From assembly GCF_015477775.1 (NCBI RefSeq), contig NZ_JADLQO010000018.1:141390-205389 (forward strand): a stretch of 64,000 nt of DNA. Reading direction: 5' to 3'. The stretch comes from Nocardia abscessus (lineage in GTDB: Bacteria > Actinomycetota > Actinomycetes > Mycobacteriales > Mycobacteriaceae). The position numbers were made by a program, and so were the translations under genes. The notes beneath the pieces were generated by a model. The model saw only the letters and a program-made list of their open reading frames with translations, was not told the origin of the DNA and ran no database searches. This document shows, one piece after another, positions 52,855-62,025 of the stretch; the first letter of the stretch is position 1; each line of letters begins with the position of its first letter.

Positions 52855-53799
52855 TCAGCCCGGGAGCGCGGCCAAGGTGAGCGATGCGGCCTTGGCGCCG
52901 GTGCCGTAGCGGCCCGCACCACCGTTGAGCTGTTCGCCGAGCGCAAGCACCGTGGTGACGCGGCCGAGTTCTCTTTCGAGATTGTCGACGGTGCTCACCT
53001 GCGCCGCGAGCGCCGCGTCGGTGCGGACCACGGCGATCGGCCCCTGCCCGTCCGCGGCTCCCGTGCGGCCCGCGAGCACCACCCCCGCCCCACGACCGCG
53101 CAGGGCTCCGGCGAAGCGGGCGGTGTTCGAGCCTGCGCCGTCCCGGGCGGCATCGACGCCGTCGCCGGTGATCACGACCGCGAGCTGCGCGGGCCGCACC
53201 GGCGTGTCGCCGTAGGCGAGGAAGCCGCCGCCGCGCAGCGTCTCCAGCGCCAACTCGAGCTCCTGCGGGGTGCCGCGGGTTTGCCCACTGGCCGGGTCCA
53301 GCAGCAGCACCAGGCCGAGCAGATCGCCGGCCATACTGCCCTGGTCGACCGCGCCGGTACGCAGCTGCGCCCCGGCCGGGATGACGTTCGTAACGGCCGT
53401 GCGCATCCGGTCGCCCTCGGCGGCGTCGACGAATGCCTCGGTGAGCGCGATCCGGCCGGTGACGCCCGCGCCGGAGATCTCGAGCGCCCTCGTCACCGCG
53501 TCGACGTCCCCGGGATCGGCGTCCGGGGTCGTGAACACGACGACGCTGCGGTCGGCGAGCGTGCCGCCGAGGATGCGGCCCGACGAACCGGCGACGAACC
53601 GGTCGGCGGCCATGGCCTGGTCGTCGAGCTGTCGGTTCTGCTCGGTCAGGGCGTCGACCTGCTGTCGCAGCTCGGTCTTGTCCGCCCGCAGGCCCGACAG
53701 CAGGTCCGCCGCGAGTGTCTGGGATCCGAGCACCACGCCGATCGCGAGCGCGAGGAAGATCGCGACGATCGAGATGGCATGCTGGCGCATCGAAATCAT
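52855..53799 (-). CDS. mctB: Copper transporter MctB-like protein
   Basis: A 314-residue protein with one N-terminal membrane segment (AISIVAIFLALAIGVVLGSQ), a coiled-coil stretch (LRADKTELRQQVDALTEQNR) and a mixed C-terminal domain. This is the DUF3186/MctB layout; Rv1698 (MctB) lowers internal copper in M. tuberculosis. It sits between steA and pyrG as there. AAAGGGAG precedes ATG 53799; the reading frame extends further but overlaps steA. Confidence 0.88.
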   Translation of the reverse strand: MISMRQHAISIVAIFLALAIGVVLGSQTLAADLLSGLRADKTELRQQVDALTEQNRQLDDQAMAADRFVAGSSGRILGGTLADRSVVVFTTPDADPGDVDAVTRALEISGAGVTGRIALTEAFVDAAEGDRMRTAVTNVIPAGAQLRTGAVDQGSMAGDLLGLVLLLDPASGQTRGTPQELELALETLRGGGFLAYGDTPVRPAQLAVVITGDGVDAARDGAGSNTARFAGALRGRGAGVVLAGRTGAADGQGPIAVVRTDAALAAQVSTVDNLERELGRVTTVLALGEQLNGGAGRYGTGAKAASLTLAALPG

Positions 53800-53809
53800 T
53801 GTTCTCCCT

Positions 53810-55024
53810 TTAGAATTTCCAGGATTCGAGCTGCCCTTGCGCCCACCGCGCGAAGCGGTTCCAGGTGTCCACACCCCAGTCGGCGAACTCGCCGCCGCTG
53901 TTGGACGCCAGCAGCACGACGATCACCGCTACCAGCGCCGCGAGCACCACCAGCGCGACCGCGATCCCGGACACCCGGGTGCGGTACAGGGTGGCCACGG
54001 CCTTCGCGTCCATCAGCTTCGTGCCGACCTTGAGCCGGGTGAGGAACGTGGCCGGATTGCTGTCGCGCCGGCCGCGATCGAAGAAATCATCGAGCGAGGC
54101 AGGCGCTCCCGCGGCGACGATCAGCGCCGCGCCGTGATGATCGGCGAGCAGCAGCGCCAGATCGGCAGCCGAGCCGGAGGAGGGGAACGTCGTCGCGCCG
54201 ATGCCGAGGTCCTGGATGCGTTCCAGCCCCTTGGCGTGACCGTCGGTGTCGGCGGGCAGGATCACCTCGGCGCCACATTTCATGGTCGCGGAGGTGATCT
54301 CGTCGGGGTCGCCGACGATGACATCGGGCCGGTAGCCCCGCCTGCGCAGCGTGTCGGCGCCGCGGCCGACGCCGATCAGAATCGGGGCGTATTCCTTGAT
54401 GAACGGCTTGAGCCGCTGCAGATCCTCGGCATGATCCGGGCCGTCGGCGACGACCACCACGTGCCGGTGCTTCATCGACAAATCCAGTTCCGGAACGCCG
54501 AAGCCATCGATGAGCAGGGCGCTCTCGGTCCGGATGAACTCGATGGTGTTGCCCGCGAAGGCCTCCAGGTGATCGGCCAGACCGTTGCGCGCCTCGATCA
54601 TCCGTTCCGCGATGGCGGACTCGGTGAGTTCGATGCCCTCGACGAGGACCTCCGGCTCCTTCTTGATCAGCTTGTCGGCGTAGACCACGCCGCCATCGAT
54701 GCGGACCTTCACGCCGTCCTTGATCCTCTTGAACGCGTCCGAGCTCACCGTGTCCAGCAGCAGGATGCCGTTGGTCACCAGCGCCTCGGGGCCGAGGTTC
54801 GGGTAGCGGCCGGAAATGGACGGCGAGGTGTTGATCACCGCGCCCACGCGCGCCTCGACCAGGCGGTCGGCGGTCATCCGGTCGAGGTCCATCTCGTCGA
54901 GGACGACGATGTCGCCCGGCCCGATCCGCCCGAGCAGCCGCCGGGTGTTGCGATCCACCCGGGCAGTCCCGATCAGACCAGGAAGCGTTTCGGTGTTTCT
55001 CGACAACAGCGCCGGCATCCTCAT
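53810..55024 (-). CDS. steA: SteA-like cytokinetic/cell-division protein
   Basis: A 404-residue homolog of Rv1697/SteA. The N-terminal part (DRNTRRLLGRIGPGDIVVLD) and a thiamin-pyrophosphokinase-like domain (VVADGPDHAEDLQRLKPFIK, YRPDVIVGDPDEI) precede one transmembrane helix near residue 365 and a short outside tail. In Corynebacterium SteA works with SteB in daughter-cell separation; MctB is the matching partner at this position. ATG 55024 is chosen as the first start after the upstream low-complexity sequence. Confidence 0.85.
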   Translation of the reverse strand: MRMPALLSRNTETLPGLIGTARVDRNTRRLLGRIGPGDIVVLDEMDLDRMTADRLVEARVGAVINTSPSISGRYPNLGPEALVTNGILLLDTVSSDAFKRIKDGVKVRIDGGVVYADKLIKKEPEVLVEGIELTESAIAERMIEARNGLADHLEAFAGNTIEFIRTESALLIDGFGVPELDLSMKHRHVVVVADGPDHAEDLQRLKPFIKEYAPILIGVGRGADTLRRRGYRPDVIVGDPDEITSATMKCGAEVILPADTDGHAKGLERIQDLGIGATTFPSSGSAADLALLLADHHGAALIVAAGAPASLDDFFDRGRRDSNPATFLTRLKVGTKLMDAKAVATLYRTRVSGIAVALVVLAALVAVIVVLLASNSGGEFADWGVDTWNRFARWAQGQLESWKF

Positions 55025-55170
55025 GGGCCGATGATGGCGGCAAACTCTCAACCATTGGTGGAGGCGCGCCGTTTCGCGCACCCGCAATCGCGCGCCTGAA
55101 CCTCCTCGACCACCCGCGCAGCGAGCTCGCCGCCCGGCTGGAAATAGAAGCCTGGAGCGGTTGGATTTTT

Positions 55171-55353
55171 CCTATATTGGCTTTTCAAAGGAGTGATATG
55201 ACCAGCCGGGGGCAACGTGAGTGGACCTCGCCATCTGGGTGCCCGTTCCTCCACCCAGGCGCACGAATCACAGCGACGCGGCCGAGCCCCGCCCATGAGC
55301 GAGCGGCGCCCCGCAGCTCGACAGCCACAGCAGCGAACGAGCCGCTACCGTGA
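55171..55353 (+). CDS. Candidate small ORF with strong leader signals (51 aa)
   Basis: In an otherwise GC-rich region, a TATATT -10-like element (55173-55178) is followed by AAAGGAG (55187-55193) four bases before an ATG at 55198. The frame runs 51 codons to a TGA (55351-55353). Third-position GC is only about 70 percent, lower than real genes here, and the peptide shows no motif. It could be a small protein, a leader peptide or chance. The coding part is 55198-55353. Confidence 0.3.
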   Translation, partial: PILAFQRSDMTSRGQREWTSPSGCPFLHPGARITATRPSPAHERAAPRSSTATAANEPLP

Positions 55354-55364
55354 GTGCGCCCCGA

Positions 55365-55805
55365 TCAGCACCACTTCGCGTGCGGGCGGCACACGGTCCA
55401 GCCGCTGCCGTCGGGACGCTGCGTTCGAGTCCAAGCGGAGTCGCCCGCGCCATCACTCGCCCCGCTCTCGCCGGACTCCGGCCCGTTGCGCCGGCGATAA
55501 TCACGCAGGGCATCCCGGTGTTCGTTCTGCCGCAAGGGATTCGGGTCGGAGTGCTGGTATCCGAACGGGTCTATCGCGTGCCAGCCCGTCGAGTCGCCGT
55601 GCGAACCCGAGCGATCGGAGTGATCGGAGCCGGACAAGGACTCCGCCGCGGCGCCGCCCGCCGCGGACACCGACCCCGCGGCCAAACCAGCGACGATCAG
55701 CGCGAGCACCCGCTTCCTCGGCGTTCCCCGCCCTCGCCGGGCCGACGTGGCAGATCGGCGCGCTCCGCCCGCCTCGGTCGTCGCTGGAAGAACGCTGCGC
55801 ATCAT
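55365..55805 (-). CDS. Hypothetical secreted protein
   Basis: A 146-residue protein. A basic N-terminus is followed by a signal-like helix (RVLALIVAGLAAGSVSAAGG, about residues 32-51) and a Ser/Asp/Arg-rich hydrophilic mature part (RQNEHRDALRDYRRRNG). It ends WTVCRPHAKWC, where the two Cys could form a disulfide. AAAGGGG precedes the ATG pair. No family recognised. Antisense frames over the same stretch are longer but lack leader features. Confidence 0.55.
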   Translation of the reverse strand: MMRSVLPATTEAGGARRSATSARRGRGTPRKRVLALIVAGLAAGSVSAAGGAAAESLSGSDHSDRSGSHGDSTGWHAIDPFGYQHSDPNPLRQNEHRDALRDYRRRNGPESGESGASDGAGDSAWTRTQRPDGSGWTVCRPHAKWC

Positions 55806-55856
55806 GGCCCCTTTGCCTCGGTGCTTCCCGGTGTCCGGCGGAATTCATCCGCCGTT

Positions 55857-55881
55857 CATCTACTGATTTCCATAGTAGATG
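55857..55881. promoter_or_regulatory. Inverted repeat upstream of the secreted protein
   Basis: CATCTACT and AGTAGATG flank a nine-base AT-rich spacer, all in an AT-rich pocket about 50 bases before the ATG at 55805. A second pair, GGCGGA/TCCGCC (55837-55853), lies between it and the gene. A repressor operator is the best guess; a leader hairpin is possible. Confidence 0.5.
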
Positions 55882-56242
55882 AGGAATCGGACATTACGGA
55901 CAGCAGTTGTGCGTACCACAGTCTTCACTGGCGAAAGTCGTTGTTCCGAGCCGCTTTGCCGTCGCACAATCGCAGACTCCCCCACAGACTCCATGGCGCT
56001 GCGGCAGCAAGCAGTCGGATACTCGTCTGATTCACACGGATTTCTTCAGTAGATCGAGGCGTTGGTAGGCGACAGCTGCCTCTGGTTGGGTCGACGTCGT
56101 CCCTGGGCGTGCGCAAGCGACGTCGCCGGAGGGCCCGCGCCGGGCAGCTCTGCCCCGATTGTGATGCGGACGACACGATCACCGAGCTGTACCCGCTGTA
56201 GCTATATGCTGCCGGTCACACGTAACTCGAAGAGGAGATTTC
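55882..56242. other. No gene recognised
   Basis: This 361-base stretch is less GC-rich than its surroundings. Minus-strand frames reach only about 85 codons and show no motif. It probably contains promoters for both flanking genes; AAGAGGAG just before 56243 is the ribosome binding site of the next gene. Confidence 0.5.
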
Positions 56243-56662
56243 ATGGCCAGCACCACCGTCGACGCCGTCATCGCCGCACCGCGCGAGGTCGTGTACCGGC
56301 TTTTCGCCGACCGCGAGAGCATCAGCCCCTACGTGCCGGTCCAGGTCAAGCTGGTCAAGCCCGGCCTGACCGAGCGGGAGGGCGTCGGCGCCCAGCACCT
56401 GATCGGCCTCGGCCCGGTAGGTGTCACCGAGGAGATCACCAAGCTCGTGCCCGGCGAGCGGATGGAATACAAGATCATCAAGGGCGCGCCGGTGAAGCGC
56501 CACGTCGGCATCGTCACCTTCGCCGACGCCGACAACGGCACCCTGGTCTCCTACACGATGGAGTCCGACCCGTCGCTGCCGGTGCCCGCCAAGGTGCTGG
56601 AGTTCGGTCTGAAGAACCTGATCGGCCAGTTCATCAAGGGCGCGCAGAAGGCCGTGCGCTGA
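56243..56662 (+). CDS. SRPBCC family protein
   Basis: A 139-residue START-like protein (TTVDAVIAAPREVVYRLFAD, PVKRHVGIVTFADADNGTLV). It should hold a hydrophobic ligand in a helix-grip fold. Good ribosome binding site GAAGAGGAG before the ATG. It converges with recN, ending nine bases away. Ligand unknown. Confidence 0.85.
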   Translation: MASTTVDAVIAAPREVVYRLFADRESISPYVPVQVKLVKPGLTEREGVGAQHLIGLGPVGVTEEITKLVPGERMEYKIIKGAPVKRHVGIVTFADADNGTLVSYTMESDPSLPVPAKVLEFGLKNLIGQFIKGAQKAVR

Positions 56663-56671
56663 CCGACGCGC

Positions 56672-58456
56672 TCAGCGCGTCGCCGCCTCGGCGCCCGCTT
56701 TCTCGGCGCGCGCCGTCGCCAGCAGTTCCTCCGCGTGTGCCCGGCCGGTCTCGGTGTCGTCGAGACCGGCCAGCATGCGCGCCAGCTCGACCACCCGCTC
56801 GTCGTTGGTGAGCGCGCGGACACCACTGTTGACCGCGCCCTTGCCGTCATCGGACTTGTCGACCACCAAGTGGGTGTCGGCGAATGCCGCGACCTGCGGC
56901 AGATGGGTCACCACGATCACCTGGTGGGTGCGCGCCAGCCGGGCCAGCCTGCGACCGATCTCCACCGCGGCGCGCCCGCCGACACCGGCGTCGACCTCGT
57001 CGAACACCATGGTCGCTCCGTGATCGGAGCTGGCGAGCACCACTTCCAGCGCCAGCATCACGCGCGAGAGCTCACCGCCGGACGCGCTCTTGCTCAACGG
57101 CAACGACTGCGCGCCCGAATGCGCCGACAGCCGGAACTCGGCTTCATCGATGCCCGTGGGCCCGGCGTGCAATTCCTGGCCGTCGACGGTGAGCGGCGCC
57201 GTGTCCTGCGCTCCCGCGAGCAACGGCCGCACCTCGACCTCCAGACGCGCCTTGCCCATCGCCAGGCCGCCCAGCTCGGCGCTCACCGCCGACGCCAGCT
57301 TGCCTGCCGCCTTGGCCCGCGCGGCGCTCAGCTTCTTCGCCGCCTCTCGCACCCGATCGGCCGCCGTGTCCACCTCGGCGGCCAGCTTGGCCAGCGCCTC
57401 CTCCGAGACGTCGAGCGAACCGAGCCGGGTGCGCGCTTCCTCGGCCCAGGCCAGCACACCGTCGATGTCGGGGGCGTATTTGCGGGTCAGCGTCTTCAAT
57501 TCGGCCTGCCGGGTGAGCAGCGAATCCAGCGCGCCCGGGTCCGAAGGCAGGTCGGAGAGATATCCGCTCAACTCGGTGGTCACGTCGACCACGACGGCGA
57601 TGGCGTCGGCCAGCCGCGGCGCGAGCGCGACCAGCGCCGGGTCGTCGGCGGCCTCGATCCGGGCGCGTGCGGCGCCGAGCGCCTCCAGCGCCCCGGCTCC
57701 GTCTTCGGGTGTGTCCGCCGGCCCGGCCAGCGCGCCGTGCGCGGTGGCGGCCGCATCGCGCAGTGAATCCAGATCGCTGAGCCTGCGCACCTCGTCGACG
57801 ATGCGCAGGTCCTCGCCGGGTTCGGGTGCGATGGCGTCGATTTCGTTCAGCGAGTGCTTGAGCCGATCGGCCTCGAGCGCCAATTCCCTGCTGCGTGCGG
57901 TCCGTTCGAGCAGTTCGGTGCGGGCGTCGAGCCACGATCGCCGCAGCACCTGATACTTCCGCAGCGCAGCGCCCACCGTGTCGCCCGCGAACTGGTCCAG
58001 CGCCGACAACTGCTGATCGGGACGCTGCAAACGCAGCTGATCGTTCTGGCCGTGCACGGTCAGCAGGGGCGCGGTGAAATCGGCCAGCACCGAGGCGGGT
58101 ACGCCGCGTCCGCCGAGGTGCGCGCGGGAGCGGCCGTCGCTGCCGACCGTGCGGATCGCGATGACGCTGCCGTCGTCGTCCGGCTCGGCGGCGGCCGCTT
58201 CCAGCACCTGCGTGACCTCGGCACGGGCGGCGTCGTTGACGTCGTCGACGGTGAACCGGCCCTCCACCACGGCGCGCGGCGCGCCGAGCCGGACTCGGCC
58301 CGCGTCCGCGCGCGCACCGCTGAGCAGATGCAGGCTGGTCACCACCATGGTCTTGCCCGCGCCGGTCTCACCGGTCAGGCAGGTCAGTCCCGCGTGGAAT
58401 TGCGCGGTCGCGGTGGCAATGACGCCAAGCCCGTCAATCCTGATCTCTGTCAGCAC
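56672..58456 (-). CDS. recN: DNA repair protein RecN
   Basis: A 594-residue SMC-like ATPase: TEIRIDGLGVIATA at the start, GETGAGKTMVV (Walker A), coiled coils in the middle, and SGGELSRVMLALEV with MVFDEVDAGVGGRAA near the end. It acts in double-strand break repair. GTG 58456 matches the usual N-terminus (LTEIRI); it lies inside the end of nadK by 23 bases. GTG 58483 is the alternative. Matches Rv1696. Confidence 0.93.
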   Translation of the reverse strand: MLTEIRIDGLGVIATATAQFHAGLTCLTGETGAGKTMVVTSLHLLSGARADAGRVRLGAPRAVVEGRFTVDDVNDAARAEVTQVLEAAAAEPDDDGSVIAIRTVGSDGRSRAHLGGRGVPASVLADFTAPLLTVHGQNDQLRLQRPDQQLSALDQFAGDTVGAALRKYQVLRRSWLDARTELLERTARSRELALEADRLKHSLNEIDAIAPEPGEDLRIVDEVRRLSDLDSLRDAAATAHGALAGPADTPEDGAGALEALGAARARIEAADDPALVALAPRLADAIAVVVDVTTELSGYLSDLPSDPGALDSLLTRQAELKTLTRKYAPDIDGVLAWAEEARTRLGSLDVSEEALAKLAAEVDTAADRVREAAKKLSAARAKAAGKLASAVSAELGGLAMGKARLEVEVRPLLAGAQDTAPLTVDGQELHAGPTGIDEAEFRLSAHSGAQSLPLSKSASGGELSRVMLALEVVLASSDHGATMVFDEVDAGVGGRAAVEIGRRLARLARTHQVIVVTHLPQVAAFADTHLVVDKSDDGKGAVNSGVRALTNDERVVELARMLAGLDDTETGRAHAEELLATARAEKAGAEAATR

Positions 58457-59393
58457 TTGTGCTCTCCGTTCGCCGTCGGCCACGCCAGCCTGTCACGGGC
58501 AATTGGAACTTGCGCACCATCCGGTCGGCGAACGGTGCGGAGTCCAGCCGCACCCAGCGCACCGGTTGAGCGCCGCGAACCGCTTCGACCCGGCCGCCAC
58601 TGGGCAGTGCGAGCGTGCGCCTGCCGTCCAGGAAAACTATCGCATCGTGTCCGGACGCCACGGACTCGACCGCGATCCGCGACTCGGGGCTGGTCACCAG
58701 CGGCCGCGCGAACAGGGCGTGGGCATTGCTCGGAATCACCAGCAACGCCTCGAGTTCCGGCCACACCACCGGACCGCCCGCGGAGAAGGCGTAGGCGGTC
58801 GATCCGGTCGGTGTCGCGATGAGGATGCCGTCGCAGCCGAACGACGACACCGGACGGCCGTCCACCTCCAGCACCACTTCCAGCACGCCCATACGCGAAG
58901 CGTTTTCGATGCTCGCCTCGTTCAGCGCCCACCCGCTCTCGACGACCTCGTCGTCGATCCGGACGGTGACGTCGATGGTCATCCGGTGCTCGATCGTGTA
59001 ATCGCGCCGGACCACCTGCGCGAGCGCCTCGTCCAGGTGTTCGGCCTCGGCCTCGGTGAGAAAACCGATGCGGCCGAGATTGATTCCGAGCACCGGCACC
59101 CCGGCCGAGCGGGCCAGCTCGGCCGCGCGCAGAAACGTTCCGTCGCCACCGAGCACGAGCACCATCTCGCAGCCGACCGCCGCCTCCGGGCTGTGCTCGA
59201 CCACGCGCACCGGAAAGCCTCCCGGCTCCGCCTCGAATCGCGTGCTGTCCGCCTCGTCGGCGAGCACGCGCAGGCAGATGCCCGCGTCCGCGAAGATCTT
59301 CGCCACCCGGTGGGCGGTCTCGATGATCTCCGCGCGGCCCGGATGGGACACCAGCAAGATCTCCCGGCCGCAGGGCTGGGCCAGCGCGTTCAC
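58434..59393 (-). CDS. nadK: NAD kinase
   Basis: A 319-residue enzyme: VLVLGGDGTFLRAAEL contains the GGDGT motif, and INLGRIGFLTEA and TPTGSTAYAFSAGGPV are the other signatures. It makes NADP from NAD. The GTG start overlaps the tlyA stop (GTGA) and its end overlaps recN. Matches Rv1695. Confidence 0.95.
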   Translation of the reverse strand: MNALAQPCGREILLVSHPGRAEIIETAHRVAKIFADAGICLRVLADEADSTRFEAEPGGFPVRVVEHSPEAAVGCEMVLVLGGDGTFLRAAELARSAGVPVLGINLGRIGFLTEAEAEHLDEALAQVVRRDYTIEHRMTIDVTVRIDDEVVESGWALNEASIENASRMGVLEVVLEVDGRPVSSFGCDGILIATPTGSTAYAFSAGGPVVWPELEALLVIPSNAHALFARPLVTSPESRIAVESVASGHDAIVFLDGRRTLALPSGGRVEAVRGAQPVRWVRLDSAPFADRMVRKFQLPVTGWRGRRRTESTSADRDQD

Positions 59394-60211
59394 TGTGGAC
59401 CCTCCTCAACCGCATGTTGGACCAGCGCCGCGACCTGCTCGTCGTCGTATTCGAACGGTCCGTCGTTGCGCAGCCACAAGAAGTATTCGACATTGCCGGA
59501 CGGCCCGGGCAGCGGGCTGGCCACCGCACCGAGCGTGCGCATGCCCAGCCCCGCGGCCGCCGCCGCCACCGTACGCACCGCGTCGGCGCGCAGCGCGGGA
59601 TCGCGCACCACGCCACCGGAGCCGACCCGCTCCTTGCCGACCTCGAATTGCGGTTTCACCATGGGCAGCAGATCGGCGCCGGGCGCCGCGCAAGCCGCCA
59701 GCGCGGGCAGCACCAGGCTCAGCGAGATGAACGACAGGTCGCCCACCACCAGCTCGACCGGGCCGCCGATGGTCCCGGGCGTCAGGTTGCGCACATTGGT
59801 CCGGTCGAACACCCGGACCCGCTCGTCGGTGCGCAGGCGCCAGACCAGCTGGCCGTAGCCCACGTCGACCGCGACGACCTCCCGCGCTTCCCGGCTGAGC
59901 AGCACATCGGTGAAACCACCGGTCGAGGCGCCCGCGTCCAGGCAGCGCTTGCCCGGCACGGTCAGGCCGTCCGACTCGAACCGCTCCAGCGCACCGAGCA
60001 GTTTGTGCGCGCCGCGCGAGGCCCAGGACACCTCGTCGGGCTCCTCGCGCACCACCAGCGGCGTGCCCGCCTCGACGGCGGTCGCCGGCTTCACCGCGAC
60101 CGTTCCAGCTATCAGGACGCGGCCCGCACCGATCAACTCGACCGCGTGTTCCCGCGATCTCGCCAATCCGCGGCGAACCAGTTCCGCGTCCACCCGTGCG
60201 CGTCTGGCCAC
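59390..60211 (-). CDS. tlyA: rRNA methyltransferase TlyA
   Basis: A 273-residue protein: N-terminal S4 domain (ARRARVDAELVRRGLARSRE), then a FtsJ-like SAM fold (RCLDAGASTGGFTDVLLSR, VELVVGDLSFISLSLV, MVKPQFEVGKERVG). It 2'-O-methylates cytidines in 16S and 23S rRNA. The GTG at 60211 fits the known N-terminus; there is one base between it and the upstream stop. Corresponds to Rv1694. Confidence 0.94.
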   Translation of the reverse strand: MARRARVDAELVRRGLARSREHAVELIGAGRVLIAGTVAVKPATAVEAGTPLVVREEPDEVSWASRGAHKLLGALERFESDGLTVPGKRCLDAGASTGGFTDVLLSREAREVVAVDVGYGQLVWRLRTDERVRVFDRTNVRNLTPGTIGGPVELVVGDLSFISLSLVLPALAACAAPGADLLPMVKPQFEVGKERVGSGGVVRDPALRADAVRTVAAAAAGLGMRTLGAVASPLPGPSGNVEYFLWLRNDGPFEYDDEQVAALVQHAVEEGPQ

Positions 60212-60212
60212 C

Positions 60213-60521
60213 TCAGATCTTGTCCACCGTGGCCAAGGCCTGTACCAGCACGTCATGTGCCTGCTCCAGGATGCGCGCGCGACGAGTGATGTCGACTCCG
60301 GCCTCGGCGCTCTCGGTAGCGGGCGAAGCTCCGACCCAGCCGGGCCGGTCGAGTTCGGCGAGCAGGCTGTCGACCTCGCCGCGGATGCGCTCCGGATCGG
60401 CAGGCTCCGCGTGCCCGGAAGGACCCGGCAGATGCTGACCGGGCAACGGGATCCCCGGGCGGGGGCCTTGTGCACCGGCGGCCGTACCGGGACCGTTCGG
60501 ACGGGGCGTAGGAGTAGTCAT
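60213..60521 (-). CDS. Small hypothetical protein between HAD phosphatase and tlyA
   Basis: A 102-residue protein. The first 40 residues are Gly/Pro-rich; the rest is helical (EVDSLLAELDRPG, ARILEQAHDVLVQALATVDK) and resembles the short conserved protein at this place in mycobacteria (Rv1693). Function unknown. It precedes tlyA by one base and follows the phosphatase gene by 13. Confidence 0.8.
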   Translation of the reverse strand: MTTPTPRPNGPGTAAGAQGPRPGIPLPGQHLPGPSGHAEPADPERIRGEVDSLLAELDRPGWVGASPATESAEAGVDITRRARILEQAHDVLVQALATVDKI

Positions 60522-60534
60522 CGTGGCGTCAACG

Positions 60535-61425
60535 CTATCGGATTTCCGAATCGGACGCGCGTACCGTCACAGCTCTTCCCGGGTTGCGCTGCAGCATCTC
60601 GCCGAGGTCGGCTTCCGGCTCGGCAGCTACCGGCGGGTGAGCGAGGGCGTCGAGCGAGTCGGCGACGAAGGTCGGGATCTGCCCGTCCGGAGCCTTGCGC
60701 AGTTCGTCCAGTGTGCTCACGCCGGTGAGCACCAGCAACGAGTCGAGGCCGACCCGGTTGGCCCCCTCGATATCGGTGTCGAGGCGGTCGCCCACCACCA
60801 AGGCACTGCGGGAACCGGCCCGGAGGATCGCGTCCTCCAACAGGGGCGCGTACGGTTTACCCGCCACGATCGGCTCCCGATCGGAGGCGGCGCGCAGCGC
60901 GGCGACCATCGCGCCGTTGCCCGGCGCCAGGCCGCGTTCGTTCGGCAGGGTCCTGTCGGTGTTCGCCGCGACCCACAGCGCGCCCGACCGCAGAGCGTAA
61001 GCGGCTTCGGCGAGGTCCGGCCAGGCGGTGTGGGGCGAATGCCCTTGCACCACTGCGGCGGGCGCCTCCCCGTCGAAGCGCCGGACCGGCCGCAGCCCGG
61101 CCGCGTCCACTTCGGCGGCCAGGTCGTCGGTCCCGACGACCAGCACCCGAGCGCCTCGATCGAGCCGCTCGGCCAGCAACCGCGCCGCCGCCTGAGCGCT
61201 GGTGACCACATCGTCACAGGACGCGGGAAAGCCGAGTTCGGACAAATGGGCGGCGACGACCTCCGGCCCGCGACTGGCATTGTTCGTGACGTACACCAGC
61301 CGCTGCTGCGCCTGCCTCTGCGCTGCCAGCGCCTCCGGGGCGCCGGCGATCACCTCGTGACCGCGGTACAGCGTGCCGTCCAGATCCAGCAGCAGGGCTA
61401 GATAGCGATCTCGTAGCCGCTTCAC
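60535..61425 (-). CDS. HAD-IIA family phosphatase
   Basis: A 296-residue HAD hydrolase. DXDGT motif LLLDLDGTLYRGHEVI, VYVTNNASRG (motif 2), and ALVVGDRLDTDIEGANR (motif 4). Matches Rv1692, reported to act on glycerol phosphate in phospholipid recycling. The GTG at 61425 gives the standard family start close to motif 1; the frame remains open 140 bases further up without similarity. Confidence 0.9.
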   Translation of the reverse strand: MKRLRDRYLALLLDLDGTLYRGHEVIAGAPEALAAQRQAQQRLVYVTNNASRGPEVVAAHLSELGFPASCDDVVTSAQAAARLLAERLDRGARVLVVGTDDLAAEVDAAGLRPVRRFDGEAPAAVVQGHSPHTAWPDLAEAAYALRSGALWVAANTDRTLPNERGLAPGNGAMVAALRAASDREPIVAGKPYAPLLEDAILRAGSRSALVVGDRLDTDIEGANRVGLDSLLVLTGVSTLDELRKAPDGQIPTFVADSLDALAHPPVAAEPEADLGEMLQRNPGRAVTVRASDSEIR

Positions 61426-62025
61426 ACCACTCTCACTCCGTGTCACCGATCGGCGCTGTGCCGACTCGCATACCACCGGCCCCTCCAGCAGCACAGCCGC
61501 TCGGCGAGTCCGAGACACTCGAACACTACGCCAGCGAGCGAACCGGAAAGACGTGGCGTCAACCACTGCGACTGCCCCGGATCACAAGCGCCACAGAGCA
61601 GTTTCCCAGATCACGGGGTCGACTTGTCCGGAAACGGGCCACGGGTACGCACGACGACCTGGATTCCGCTCATCAGAATCTCACCGGTCGACGTCGGGTT
61701 GGGGGCATCGCCTTCCCGGGCGCTACTACTCGCTGCCCAAGCCGCCTGATGCCCTGAGGTTCTTCTGTCGATGCCGTTCTTCGTGCAGCGACGATCCGCC
61801 TCGCTCGGACAGTCCCACCACGCGCGAGAAGCGCTGCCAGACCGCCCGTATCGGCTGGTCGCTGTCACAGGTCAGGCGGAGAGCGCGACCTCGGCTGGAC
61901 AAAGCCACGAATCAGCCAGCCGACCCGCCCGTTTCCGTCGTCAGGACCTCATCGACCGGGTTTGTGCCGTCGCAGTCGCCATCACGGAATACCGACAGCA
62001 GACAGCGCCGGTCGCCAAGCAAGAT
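61426..62025. other. 600-base stretch with no convincing gene
   Basis: Frames on both strands (for example 61553-62164 plus and 61726-61908 minus) are open for up to about 200 codons, but have mixed third-position GC and no motifs or ribosome binding sites. Composition is a little less GC-rich than genes on either side. A decayed gene is possible. The promoter of the phosphatase-tlyA-recN operon should lie in its left part. Confidence 0.5.

Noticed and set aside
55925..56182. An 85-codon minus-strand frame
   Set aside because: Low third-position GC and no leader signals; more likely intergenic.
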